Source of the DNA: Terrisporobacter petrolearius
Lineage (GTDB): Bacteria; Bacillota; Clostridia; Peptostreptococcales; Peptostreptococcaceae
NCBI RefSeq assembly: GCF_020748185.1
Contig: NZ_JAHZMO010000001.1
Span: 62,001-126,000 of the forward strand
Direction of reading: 5' to 3'
DNA: 64,000 nt
Part shown: piece after piece, positions 49,231-58,744 of the stretch
How positions within the stretch are numbered: the stretch's first letter is position 1
How the letters are laid out: every line of letters begins with the position of its first letter
Program-made: the position numbers and the translations under genes
The notes under the pieces: generated by a model
Seen by the model: the letters and a program-made list of their open reading frames with translations, nothing else
Database searches by the model: none
What the model was told of the DNA's origin: nothing

Positions 49231-51438
49231 ATGCTAAAAGAAAATAAAAAATTAGATATAGATTATATTCTTAAAGATCTAGATAAATATAGACCTAAAA
49301 GAAGAGGATGGACATGGAGAGAACATGTAGAAAATCTTGAAATGGGTCCATTTGAATACAAGCAAGCTACAAAACCTCTAACAGATGGTGTTGCATTACC
49401 ATCAGCTAAATATTTTAATAATATAGATCCTCAGCCCGTACCTGTTATAACCACTGAAATTGCATCAGGAAGATTTGAAGATGATATAAGAAGAATGAGA
49501 ATGGCAGCTCACCATGGTGCAGATCACCTAATGGTTATAAGAACTGCTGGACAATCACACTTTGATGGACTTATAGAAGGTACACCTCAAGGGATTGGTG
49601 GCGTTCCAATAACAAGAAAGCAAGTTAGAGCACAAAGAAAAGCTTTAGATTTTATAGAAGAAGAAGTAGGAAGACCAATTAATTATCATTCATATGTAAG
49701 TGGTATTGCAGGGCCAGAAGTAGCTGTAATGTTTGCTGAAGAAGGTATAAATGGGGCACACCAAGATCCACAATATAACGTTTTGTATAGAAATATAAAT
49801 ATGATAAGATCCTTTGTTGATGCCTGCGAAGCTAAACAAATTATGTCATTTGCTAATATGGCTCAAATAGATGGAGCTCATAATGCCAATGCAACTGCTA
49901 GAGAAGCTTGGAAGGTAATGCCAGAACTTATGGTACAACATGCCTTAAACTCTATTTTCTCTGAAAAAATAGGAATAGACAAATCTAATATATGTTTATC
50001 AACAGTTCCGCCAACAGCTCCTCCTGCACCTTGTTTAAGAATTGACCTACCATATGCTGTTGCACTTAGAGAATTTTTCAGTGACTACAAAATGAGAGCT
50101 CAAATGAATACTAAATATATGGACTCATCTACTAGAGAAGCAACAGTTACTCATGTGTTAAACTTATTAACATCTGTATTAACTAGAGCAGATGTGCAAT
50201 CAACTATAACTCCTGACGAAGGTAGAAATGTCCCATGGCATATTTATAATATAGAAGCATGTGATACAGCTAAACAAGCTTTAATTGGTATGGATGGACT
50301 TATGGATATGATAGAGCTTAAAAATGTAGGAGAATTAAGAGATAAGTCTAGAGAAATTAAAGAAAGAGCTGTACTTTATATGGAAGAAATAATTGAAGCT
50401 GGTGGATATTTTGAAGCAGTTGAGCAAGGATTCTTTGTTGATTCAGGAAATTATCCAGAAAGAAATGGAGATGGAATATCAAGAAAAATAAAAGGAGGAG
50501 TTGGAGAAGGCACTGTTTATGAAAGAGACGAAGATTATTTTGCACCTGTAACTGCTCATTTTGGATATAATAATGTAGCTCAATATGACGAAAATGCTAT
50601 AGATAATCCAGCTTCATTAATAGGAGGTTCTACTTTTGAAAATCCTGAAAAAATAGTATATATAGATGAACTTGATGATTTTGATAATGTTGAAACAAGA
50701 TTAAAAGAATCAGAAGGATATAGACTTGGAACAAAAATAAAGCCTGAGATGGAATGGTGTGCAGACGGTATAGTTATGATAACAATGATGCTTCCAACAG
50801 ACAAAAGAACAGCTGAATTTGCAGCTTTAGAATTTGGCAAAAAGATGAATCTGGAAGATATTGAAGTTATAAGTAAAGAGGTTATGCATGAATCTGAAGG
50901 TACTAGAATTGAAATGAAAGGTAGGGTTCCTTTTGATATAGATATAAATGATCTAGTTATACCAGAAGAACCAAAAGTATTAAATGATGAAGAAATCAGA
51001 GCAGATATAGATGCTAAACCTATGAAAATTGTTGCAGCAACAGTGGGAGAAGATGAGCATTCAGTTGGGCTAAGAGAAATAATAGATATAAAACACGGTG
51101 GTATAGAAAAATATGGTATAGAGTGTCATTATCTTGGAACTTCAGTTCCAGTAGAAAAATTAGTAGATGCAGCAATAGAATTAAATGCTGATGCTATATT
51201 AGCATCTACAATAATAAGTCATGATGATATACATTACAAAAACATGAAGAAGTTACATGAGTATTGTATTGAAAAAGGTATAAGAAATAAAGTAATGATT
51301 GTTTGTGGAGGAACACAAGTAACACCTGAAATGGCCGTTGAACAAGGAGTAGATGCAGGTTTTGGAAGAAACAGCAAAGGAATTAATGTAGCTACTTTCT
51401 TAGTAGAAAAGAGAAGAGAAATGGATCAAAATGCCTAA
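49231..51438 (+). CDS. oraE: D-ornithine 4,5-aminomutase, large (beta) subunit
   Basis: 735 residues. A TIM-barrel-like core with PLP-binding (SYVSGIAGPEVAVMFAEEGINGAHQDPQYN region) and a C-terminal cobalamin domain with the base-off motif DEHSVG (Asp608, His610, Gly613). With OraS it converts D-ornithine to (2R,4S)-2,4-diaminopentanoate through a radical mechanism using adenosylcobalamin and PLP. The length agrees with known OraE. The site AGAGGGGGGG precedes ATG. It overlaps the MutL-like gene by eight bases. Confidence 0.94.
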   Translation: MLKENKKLDIDYILKDLDKYRPKRRGWTWREHVENLEMGPFEYKQATKPLTDGVALPSAKYFNNIDPQPVPVITTEIASGRFEDDIRRMRMAAHHGADHLMVIRTAGQSHFDGLIEGTPQGIGGVPITRKQVRAQRKALDFIEEEVGRPINYHSYVSGIAGPEVAVMFAEEGINGAHQDPQYNVLYRNINMIRSFVDACEAKQIMSFANMAQIDGAHNANATAREAWKVMPELMVQHALNSIFSEKIGIDKSNICLSTVPPTAPPAPCLRIDLPYAVALREFFSDYKMRAQMNTKYMDSSTREATVTHVLNLLTSVLTRADVQSTITPDEGRNVPWHIYNIEACDTAKQALIGMDGLMDMIELKNVGELRDKSREIKERAVLYMEEIIEAGGYFEAVEQGFFVDSGNYPERNGDGISRKIKGGVGEGTVYERDEDYFAPVTAHFGYNNVAQYDENAIDNPASLIGGSTFENPEKIVYIDELDDFDNVETRLKESEGYRLGTKIKPEMEWCADGIVMITMMLPTDKRTAEFAALEFGKKMNLEDIEVISKEVMHESEGTRIEMKGRVPFDIDINDLVIPEEPKVLNDEEIRADIDAKPMKIVAATVGEDEHSVGLREIIDIKHGGIEKYGIECHYLGTSVPVEKLVDAAIELNADAILASTIISHDDIHYKNMKKLHEYCIEKGIRNKVMIVCGGTQVTPEMAVEQGVDAGFGRNSKGINVATFLVEKRREMDQNA

Positions 51439-52834
51439 TAGCATATTAGAAATAGATGTTCTAGTTGCAGAAATAGGAAGTACAACAACAGTTGTAAACG
51501 CCTTCAATAAAATTAATGGTGAAGACCCTGAATTTATAGGTCAGGGTCAAGCACCTACCACAGTTTTCGAAGGTGGAGATGTAAGAAACGGTTTATCAGG
51601 TGCAATTAAAGATTTAGCTAGAAATTTAAATACAGGTGAAATTAAATACAAAGATATGTTTGCAACGTCGAGTGCTGCCGGTGGACTTAAAATGACTGTT
51701 CATGGATTAGTTTATGACATGACGGCAAAAGCAGCAAAAGAAGCAGCTCTAGGGGCAGGGGCAGTTATTAAGCAAGTTACGGCAGGAAAAATAAAAAGAA
51801 CTGATTTGAAAAAAATAAAAGAAATAAAGCCAAATATAATTTTGATAGCTGGTGGAGTGGACTATGGAGAAAGAGATACTGCCATATATAATGCAGAAAT
51901 GGTAGCGTCTTTAAATCTAGGAGTACCAGTAATATATGCGGGTAATGTGGAAAACCATGAAGAAATTAAGTTAATATTTGAAGAAAGTAATTACAAGCTT
52001 TATATAGCGGAAAATGTATACCCAAAAATTGATTTACTAAATATAGAACCAACAAGAAAAATTATTCAAGATGTATTTGAAGAACATATAACTAAGGCTC
52101 CAGGGATGAAATATATAAAGGATATGGTGAATGAGAATATAACACCAACTCCTGGGGCAGTAATGGAGGCATCTAAACTTCTTTATAGAAATATTGGAGA
52201 CTTGTTGACTTTAGATGTAGGTGGAGCAACTACAGATGTTCACTCTGCTACTGAAGGAAGTGAATTCATTAACAAAATACTAGTAAACCCAGAGCCAGTT
52301 TCAAAACGAAGTGTAGAAGGTGACCTGGGTGTATATGTAAATATGAGAAATATAGTAGAAGTTATAGGCAAAGAAAGTTTACAAGAAGAACTAAAGATAG
52401 ATATAGGTTCAATAATGGAGAATTATCCTCCAATACCAAAATCAAAAGAAGAAATATTATTTGTTGAAAGATTGACAAAAGAAGCAGTTATGAAAGCTGT
52501 TATAAGACATGTAGGGAGAATAAGAAATATTTATGGCACTAATGGAAAAAGCAAAATAGCAGAAGGCAAGGATTTAACAGGTGTTAAGTATATAATTGGA
52601 ACAGGAGGAGCACTTACTAGACTGCCAAATAGAGTTGAAATTTTAGAATATGTAACTAGGTACAATAAAAATAAAGAATTCCTTCTGCCAAAAGAAAATA
52701 CAAAAATATTAATAGATAATGATTACATTATGGCATCTATTGGTGTTTTATCAAAAAAATATGAAGAGGCATCTTTAAAACTTATGCTAAAAAGTTTAAA
52801 TTTTGAGGAGAAAAAATTATGTACCCTAAATTAG
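51431..52834 (+). CDS. MutL/GlmL-like ATPase, probable aminomutase reactivator
   Basis: 467 residues with an actin/Hsp70-type ATPase plan: LVAEIGSTTTVVNAF near the start, TSSAAGGLKMTVHGL, IILIAGGVDYG, and LLTLDVGGATTDVHSA with VSKRSVEGDLGVY. It resembles GlmL/MutL, which lies beside B12 mutases; such proteins are thought to remove damaged cobalamin and reload the enzyme. Here the client would be OraSE. It overlaps oraE by eight bases and orr by 16, so production is tightly coupled to both. Confidence 0.88.
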   Translation: MPNSILEIDVLVAEIGSTTTVVNAFNKINGEDPEFIGQGQAPTTVFEGGDVRNGLSGAIKDLARNLNTGEIKYKDMFATSSAAGGLKMTVHGLVYDMTAKAAKEAALGAGAVIKQVTAGKIKRTDLKKIKEIKPNIILIAGGVDYGERDTAIYNAEMVASLNLGVPVIYAGNVENHEEIKLIFEESNYKLYIAENVYPKIDLLNIEPTRKIIQDVFEEHITKAPGMKYIKDMVNENITPTPGAVMEASKLLYRNIGDLLTLDVGGATTDVHSATEGSEFINKILVNPEPVSKRSVEGDLGVYVNMRNIVEVIGKESLQEELKIDIGSIMENYPPIPKSKEEILFVERLTKEAVMKAVIRHVGRIRNIYGTNGKSKIAEGKDLTGVKYIIGTGGALTRLPNRVEILEYVTRYNKNKEFLLPKENTKILIDNDYIMASIGVLSKKYEEASLKLMLKSLNFEEKKLCTLN

Positions 52835-53880
52835 AGATAGATATAAATAAATTAAAACAAAATGTCAAAGTTATTTCTAACATGTGCCATGAAAATAATA
52901 TAAGCTTAGCTTTTGTAACTAAATCCTTTTGTGCAAGAGAGCAAGTAGTAGAGAAGTTAGTTGAAGAGGGCATAGATTATATTGCAGATTCTAGAATAAG
53001 TAATTTAAAAAAATTAAAAAATATAGATTTGCCTAAAATACTTATTAGAATACCAATGATAAGTGAGTTAGAAGAAGTTGTAAAATACAGTGATATAAGT
53101 TTTAACTCAGAATTAAAAACTATAGAAGCATTAAACCAAATATGTGAAAGAAAAAATGTAATTCATAAAATAGTTTTAATGTTTGACTTGGGAGACCTAA
53201 GAGAAGGATATTTTTATGAGGAAGATTTATTTAATGATCTGAAGAATATTCAGAAATTTAAAAATATTAAAATAGTTGGTATAGCAACAAATCTAACATG
53301 TTATGGTGCAATTATACCATCTACAACAAATACAGGAAGATTAGTTCAAATAGCAAGAAAAATTGAAAAAGAGTTTAACTTAAAGTTGGAAATAGTGTCA
53401 GGAGGGAATTCAAGTTCACTAGATTTAATGATGAATGACAACATGCCTAAAGGTGTAACCAATCTTAGAATAGGAGAATCCATAGTTCTTGGAAGAGAAA
53501 CAGCATATGGGAAAATCATAAGAGGAACATATCAAGACGCGTTCAAACTCGTATGTCAAGTAGTTGAGTGCAAAGAAAAGCCATCAGTACCCATAGGAGA
53601 AGTGGGTATTGATGCTTTTGGAAATAAGCCAGTTTACGAAGATAAAGGAATTTTAAAAAGAGCAATTGTAGCAATTGGTAAGCAAGATATAGATACAGAT
53701 TCTTTAATGCCAATAGACGCTTCTATAGAAATACTAGGAGCAAGTTCAGATCACATGATATTGGATATAAGTAAATCAGAAAATGACTATAAAGTAGGGG
53801 ATAAAGTTGAGTTTTTATTAACATACGGTGGTCTAATGTCAACTAGTACAAGTGAATATGTAGAGAAAATAATTTATTAG
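52819..53880 (+). CDS. orr: Ornithine racemase
   Basis: 353 residues of the alanine-racemase N-terminal-type family (fold III). PLP-binding Lys35 lies in SLAFVTKSFCA; IKIVGIATNLTCYG, SGGNSSSLDLMM and RIGESIVLGRE are further marks. It turns L-ornithine into the D-form used by OraSE, the first step of the pathway. AGGAG lies seven bases before ATG 52819, inside the preceding gene. The transporter gene starts ten bases after its stop. Confidence 0.92.
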   Translation: MYPKLEIDINKLKQNVKVISNMCHENNISLAFVTKSFCAREQVVEKLVEEGIDYIADSRISNLKKLKNIDLPKILIRIPMISELEEVVKYSDISFNSELKTIEALNQICERKNVIHKIVLMFDLGDLREGYFYEEDLFNDLKNIQKFKNIKIVGIATNLTCYGAIIPSTTNTGRLVQIARKIEKEFNLKLEIVSGGNSSSLDLMMNDNMPKGVTNLRIGESIVLGRETAYGKIIRGTYQDAFKLVCQVVECKEKPSVPIGEVGIDAFGNKPVYEDKGILKRAIVAIGKQDIDTDSLMPIDASIEILGASSDHMILDISKSENDYKVGDKVEFLLTYGGLMSTSTSEYVEKIIY

Positions 53881-53890
53881 GAGTGATTAT

Positions 53891-55240
53891 ATGTTTAACC
53901 TATTGGAAAGTATAACAAATTGGTTATGGACGTATCCAGTTTTAATAGTTTTAGTAGGTGGGGGAATTATAATGACGATTACATTAAGATTTTTTCAGTT
54001 TACCAAGTTCCCTTTTATATTAAAACAAACATTTGGAAAAATACTGAGTAAATCTAGTGGTGATGGAACAATAAGTCCATTCCAAGCAGCTACATCAGCT
54101 CTAGCTTCAACTATAGGAGCTTCTAATATTGTTGGCGTGCCTATAGCCATCGCAACAGGTGGACCTGGAGCCGTATTTTGGATGTGGTTAATTGCGTTGT
54201 TTGGCTGTTCTCTTAAATATTCCGAAATAATACTAGGAATAAAATATAGAATTAAAAATGAAGATGGAGAATATGTAGGTGGGCCTATGTACTATATAAG
54301 AGATGGAGCTAAATTGCCATGGTTAGGTACTTTATTTGCATTTTTCTTAATGATAGAAATAGCTCCTTCTATAGCGACACAAACGGCATCATTTGTTCAA
54401 AGTGCATCAACTATAAATATAACACCTATTGTTTCGGGAGTCTTTTTAATAGTCTTTGTAGGATTTATTGTATACGGTGGAATAAAAAGGATAGGAAAAA
54501 TATCTGAAAAGCTGGTTCCTATAATGGCAACTATATATATGATAATAGTCTTGGTAGTTATACTAATAAATGTTGATCAATTACCTAAGGCATTTGCACT
54601 AATATTTGGAGGAGCATTTACAGCTCAAGCAGGCTTTGGTGGATTTGCAGGAGCCGCAGTAGTTCAAACTATAAAAGCAGGAGCTGCAAGAGGAGCATAT
54701 TCAAACGAAGCTGGGATGGGTACTTCTACTATAGCACATAGTGCCGCAATAACAGATCATCCAGCAAGACAAGGTCTATGGGGAATATTTGAAGTAATAG
54801 TTTCTACTCTAATGATATGTAGTGTATCTGCTTTACTAGTATTAACTACTGATGTATGGCATAAATTTGGAGCTAGTGAAGCAGCTGCGATGCCATCAGC
54901 AGCTATACAAACTGTATTTGGCAATGCTTTTGGCGGAGGAATGATAACTCTTTGTATGCTTATGTTTGTATTTTCTACTATAATAGTTATAATTTTTTAT
55001 GGTGAAAAACAAGCAGAATATTTATTTGGAAGTAAGTTTTCTAAAGTAATGAGAGTAATTTATTTATTATTTATAATAGTTGGAGCAACTATGGATTTAA
55101 GTAAGATTATAGTACTATTAGATTTCACATTAGCTGGAGTAATAGCTACAAATATGATTGGTGTTTTACTTCTTAGAAAAGAAGTGAAAGAAGAATCGGA
55201 TAGTTTCTTTAATAATGAAGAGTTAATAGGTAATAAATAA
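53891..55240 (+). CDS. AGCS-family sodium:alanine-type symporter
   Basis: 449 residues with about ten membrane segments. AGCS marks: QAATSALASTIGASNIVGVPIAIATGGPGAVFWMW near 55-90, KYSEIILGIKYR, GGPMYYIRDG, and ARGAYSNEAGMGTSTIAHSAA in the C-terminal third. The family moves alanine or glycine with sodium. Alanine is a product of the ornithine pathway, so export or re-uptake of alanine, or ornithine transport, would fit; the substrate is inference. It lies ten bases after orr and is probably in the operon. Confidence 0.88.
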   Translation: MFNLLESITNWLWTYPVLIVLVGGGIIMTITLRFFQFTKFPFILKQTFGKILSKSSGDGTISPFQAATSALASTIGASNIVGVPIAIATGGPGAVFWMWLIALFGCSLKYSEIILGIKYRIKNEDGEYVGGPMYYIRDGAKLPWLGTLFAFFLMIEIAPSIATQTASFVQSASTINITPIVSGVFLIVFVGFIVYGGIKRIGKISEKLVPIMATIYMIIVLVVILINVDQLPKAFALIFGGAFTAQAGFGGFAGAAVVQTIKAGAARGAYSNEAGMGTSTIAHSAAITDHPARQGLWGIFEVIVSTLMICSVSALLVLTTDVWHKFGASEAAAMPSAAIQTVFGNAFGGGMITLCMLMFVFSTIIVIIFYGEKQAEYLFGSKFSKVMRVIYLLFIIVGATMDLSKIIVLLDFTLAGVIATNMIGVLLLRKEVKEESDSFFNNEELIGNK

Positions 55241-55269
55241 TAACATTGAATTATATTGGGAGGATAAAT

Positions 55270-55378
55270 ATGGAAAAGAATAGAAGAGATTGCGATATCT
55301 CTAACGGAGCAATTAAGTGTTGTTGAAACGAGAGGGGAAATAGATTCTTCAAATAAAGTACATGAAATATTTAACCAA
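55270..55378 (+). other. Frameshifted 5' end of the RocB-like gene
   Basis: ATG 55270 has GGGAGG upstream, but its frame stops after 18 codons. One frame over, 55274-55378 reads KRIEEIAISLTEQLSVVETR and onward (GEIDSSNKVHEIFNQ) straight into the RocB-like protein. Loss of one A, or gain of two, in the run at 55274-55277 would join start and frame. No other ATG, GTG or TTG is available in the correct frame before 55379. Confidence 0.8.
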
Positions 55379-56911
55379 ATGGATTACTATAAAGAAAATC
55401 CTAATGATTTGAAATTTGTAGAAGTACCCAATGATCCATGGAATAGAAAATCAGTAATGGCAATATTAAGAGGGAAAAAAGGAAATAGTAAGAAAACTGT
55501 TATAATGATTGGTCATACGGATACAGTGGGGATATCGGATTATGGAAATTTAAAAGAATATGCCAATAAGCCTTATGAGTTAACTGAATTATTCAAACAA
55601 GTAAATATTTCTGAAGAAGTAAAGAAAGATTTGGATTCAGGGGAATATTTATTTGGTAGAGGGCTATTTGACATGAAAACAGGTGATGCTATAATAATGA
55701 CAATTATGGAAAAAATATCAGAAAATCTTGAAGAATTTGAGGGGAACTTAATATTCTGTGCAGTATGTGATGAAGAAGGAAATTCAGGAGGAATGCTTTC
55801 TTGTATACCAGAACTAGTAAAAATAAAAGAAGAAGAAGGTTTAGAATATTTAGCTCTTTTAGACACTGACTATATGACATCAGAATATGAAGGTGATGAA
55901 AATAAATATGTGTACATAGGTACAGTAGGAAAATTAATGCCATCTTTTTATATAGTAGGAAAAGAAACACATGTAGGAGAAGCTTTTAAGGGAATAGATC
56001 CTAATAGTATATCATCAGAAATACTTAAAAAGATAAATTTGAATGTTGATTTTTGTGATAAAGTAGAAGGAGAAGTATCTCTTCCACCTATATCCTTAAA
56101 ACAAAGAGATTTAAAACCTGAGTACTCAGCACAAACAGCTAAAACAGCTACGTTATTTTTCAATTATTCAACTCATTGTAGCACACCAGACGAAGTACTC
56201 CTAAAAATGAAAAATGCAGCAGATGAGGCTTTTCAAAATGCTATAGATAACTTAAATAATCAATATAAAAGATTTACACATATGAGTAAAAGAGAATATA
56301 AGGAATTGCCTTTTAAATCAAGGGTACTTACTTATACAGAGCTTTATGACCAAGTAATAGAAGAAATGGGAGAAAAAGCAAAAAAACATATGGAAATATT
56401 TGAACAGAAAATGCTAAATGACAGTTCCATAGATCAAAGGAATTTTTCTTTGAAAATGGTTGAGGAACTTCATAGTTTATGGTCTGACAAAGATCCTGTA
56501 GTAATTGTGTACTTTACACCACCATATTACCCTCATATATATGTAGAAGGAAAAAATGAAAAAGAAAAAAATTTATTAGACGCCGTTGAAAAAGCAGTTG
56601 ATGATACAAAAACAAAATATAAAATTGTGTATAAAAAATTCTTCCCTTATATTAGTGATTTAAGTTATGGGTCAGCACCACAAGATTCTAAAATAATAAG
56701 TGAATTGAAAAATAATATGCCGGGATTTGGAAGTAAATATTATTTACCATTAGAAGATATGCAAAAACTTGATTTACCTGTATTAGATATAGGGAGTTTT
56801 GGTAAAGATGCTCATAAATTTACTGAACGTATAGAAAAAGAGTATAGTTTTAAAGTTGCACCAATATTGGTGTACAAAACAATAAATAATTTACTAAAAA
56901 ATAAATTTTAG
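55379..56911 (+). CDS. RocB-like M20-family peptidase (5' end disrupted by a frameshift)
   Basis: The intact part is 510 residues and resembles RocB, an M20 zinc-peptidase-like protein of arginine utilisation in Bacillus. Marks are MIGHTDTVGISDYG, FGRGLFDMKTGDAIIMTIME, VCDEEGNSGGML, and DTDYMTSE. The role in arginine/ornithine use is not defined biochemically. The first 36 or so residues are in another frame (55274-55378), so as read here the protein is shortened or made from an internal start lacking a ribosome site. It lies after the AGCS gene in the ornithine operon. Confidence 0.8.
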   Translation: MDYYKENPNDLKFVEVPNDPWNRKSVMAILRGKKGNSKKTVIMIGHTDTVGISDYGNLKEYANKPYELTELFKQVNISEEVKKDLDSGEYLFGRGLFDMKTGDAIIMTIMEKISENLEEFEGNLIFCAVCDEEGNSGGMLSCIPELVKIKEEEGLEYLALLDTDYMTSEYEGDENKYVYIGTVGKLMPSFYIVGKETHVGEAFKGIDPNSISSEILKKINLNVDFCDKVEGEVSLPPISLKQRDLKPEYSAQTAKTATLFFNYSTHCSTPDEVLLKMKNAADEAFQNAIDNLNNQYKRFTHMSKREYKELPFKSRVLTYTELYDQVIEEMGEKAKKHMEIFEQKMLNDSSIDQRNFSLKMVEELHSLWSDKDPVVIVYFTPPYYPHIYVEGKNEKEKNLLDAVEKAVDDTKTKYKIVYKKFFPYISDLSYGSAPQDSKIISELKNNMPGFGSKYYLPLEDMQKLDLPVLDIGSFGKDAHKFTERIEKEYSFKVAPILVYKTINNLLKNKF

Positions 56912-57061
56912 ATTGTATATTAGCTTTATTGTGTTAAAAAAATAAAAATAATAATTGATAAAACTATATCCAAATAAGTGTATAAGTGAATATTGAGTAG
57001 GTTGGATTAAAAACATTAAGCATATAGGTTAGGTTATTTAAAAATAGGAGGAAAATATTTC

Positions 57062-58504
57062 ATGAATGAACAAATTGGAAGGAAAGCAACTCTATTAGAG
57101 GCAATGATACCAATTACAGCTTTGATGTTATTTTTAGGTGTGGGAATATTTATGTATGGAGCATCACCTCATGTTCCATTAGTAGGAGCTACAGCAGTAG
57201 CCGGAATAGTAGCAGTTTATAGGCTGGGATTTAAGTGGAAAGACCTTGAAACAAGCATGTTTGATAGCATTAAAATGGCTATGCAAGCAATATTGATTAT
57301 TATGATAATAGGTATACTAATAGGTACTTGGATAGTTAGTGGAGTGGTTCCATGTATGATTTATTGGGGCCTAAAAATTTTATCGCCAAACATATTTTTA
57401 GTAGCAGCAGTTTTAGTGTGTTGTGTTGTATCTCTTGCTACTGGTTCATCCTGGAGTACGATGGGGACAGTTGGTGTGGCCCTTTTAGGTATAGGCCAAA
57501 GTCTAGGTATTCCTATTGGACTGGTTGTAGGTTCTATAATATCTGGTGCATATTTTGGAGATAAATTATCACCATTATCTGAGACAACAAATTTAGCCCC
57601 TGCAATGGCAGGTACAGACTTATTTACACATATCAAATATATGCTTTACTCGACTATACCATCACTAATAATTTGTTTGATTATATATGGGATAATGGGT
57701 ATGAAATACTCAGGGCAAGCTTTAGATGTAAGCCAAATTGAGTTGATTAGATCTACATTAGCTTCTGCGTTTAACACATTATCACCAGTATTATTATTAG
57801 CACCAGTAATAGTAATTGGCCTTGTTATATTTAAAGTTCCAGCAATACCAGGATTAATAGTAGGTGCTGTAACAGGTATATTATTTGCAGTATTTCTACA
57901 AGGGCAATCAATGGGTGTCATATTAGATGCGGCTCAAAATGGATATGTGTCACAAACGGGAGTAGCATTAGTAGATGAGTTACTATCTAAAGGCGGACTT
58001 ATGAATATGATGTCTACAGTATCTATGACAATATGTGCTTTATCTCTTGGTGGTATATTAGAAAAAACAGGCATGCTTGAAGTAATTGCTTCATCTTTAT
58101 TAAGATTTGCGAAAGGTATATTTGGAACAGTATTATGCACAATGGTAACTTGTGTTTTTACAAATGTAATTGCAGGTGAACAATACTTATCTCTTGTTAT
58201 ACCTGGAAGAATGTATAGTAAAGAATATAAAAAAAGAGGTATACACCCTAAAATGCTATCAAGGGCTTTGGAAGATAGTGGAACTCTAAGTTCTCCATTA
58301 GTACCATGGAATACATGTGGTGCTTATATAGCAGGAACACTAGGAGTATCAGCATTTGTATATGCTCCATATGCATTATTAAACATTATAAACCCAATAG
58401 TATCATTAGTATTAATTGCATGTAAAATTAAAATAGCTAAAATAGAAGACGAACCGGAAACTTGTTTAAATATTAACGATGATGAGGCTGTTAACTTAGT
58501 TTAA
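57062..58504 (+). CDS. NhaC-family Na+/H+ antiporter
   Basis: 480 residues with about 11-12 membrane segments. Marks: the N-terminal 'RKATLLEAMIPITALMLFLGVGIFMYG', SGVVPCMIYWGLKI, ATGSSWSTMGTVGVALLGIG and YFGDKLSPLSETTNLAPAMAG, the last being the NhaC signature; the end has FTNVIAGEQYLSLVIPGRMY and DSGTLSSPLVPWNTCGAY. It exchanges sodium for protons, or an organic acid such as lactate/malate in some members. Position at the end of the ornithine cluster suggests it may serve ion balance or amino-acid exchange there. The start has AGGAGGAA upstream, 150 bases after RocB. Confidence 0.88.
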   Translation: MNEQIGRKATLLEAMIPITALMLFLGVGIFMYGASPHVPLVGATAVAGIVAVYRLGFKWKDLETSMFDSIKMAMQAILIIMIIGILIGTWIVSGVVPCMIYWGLKILSPNIFLVAAVLVCCVVSLATGSSWSTMGTVGVALLGIGQSLGIPIGLVVGSIISGAYFGDKLSPLSETTNLAPAMAGTDLFTHIKYMLYSTIPSLIICLIIYGIMGMKYSGQALDVSQIELIRSTLASAFNTLSPVLLLAPVIVIGLVIFKVPAIPGLIVGAVTGILFAVFLQGQSMGVILDAAQNGYVSQTGVALVDELLSKGGLMNMMSTVSMTICALSLGGILEKTGMLEVIASSLLRFAKGIFGTVLCTMVTCVFTNVIAGEQYLSLVIPGRMYSKEYKKRGIHPKMLSRALEDSGTLSSPLVPWNTCGAYIAGTLGVSAFVYAPYALLNIINPIVSLVLIACKIKIAKIEDEPETCLNINDDEAVNLV

Positions 58505-58551
58505 TTATTTGTTATAATAAAAGTAAATTTATATTAGTAAAATCATTATAT

Positions 58552-58603
58552 ATAGTTATTGCAGCAAGATTTGATTTAATCTTGTTGTAATAACTATTTT
58601 TAT
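58552..58603 (+). terminator. Terminator after NhaC gene
   Basis: ATAGTTATT-CA-CAAGATT pairs with AATCTTG-TG-AATAACTAT, followed by TTTTATTT. Confidence 0.82.
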
Positions 58604-58644
58604 TTGTAAAAAAAATAAGAATAGAAAAGAGGGAGCATAAAAGT

Positions 58645-58719
58645 ATGACTAATAGCAATCCTATTTTATGTAAACTAATATGTCTTTTTTTGATTTATTT
58701 TGATAAACTAATAAAATAA
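58645..58719 (+). CDS. Candidate 24-residue leader ORF before aroC
   Basis: ATG 58645 follows GAGGGAG by nine bases and opens 24 codons. The product ends LFLIYFDKLIK and contains Phe, Tyr and Phe close together. It stands 25 bases before the chorismate synthase start codon. A translation-attenuation peptide sensing aromatic amino acids is possible, but I see no attenuator hairpin between. Low confidence. Confidence 0.25.
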   Translation: MTNSNPILCKLICLFLIYFDKLIK

Positions 58720-58744
58720 GTAAAAAAGAAAAAAGGAGAACTAT

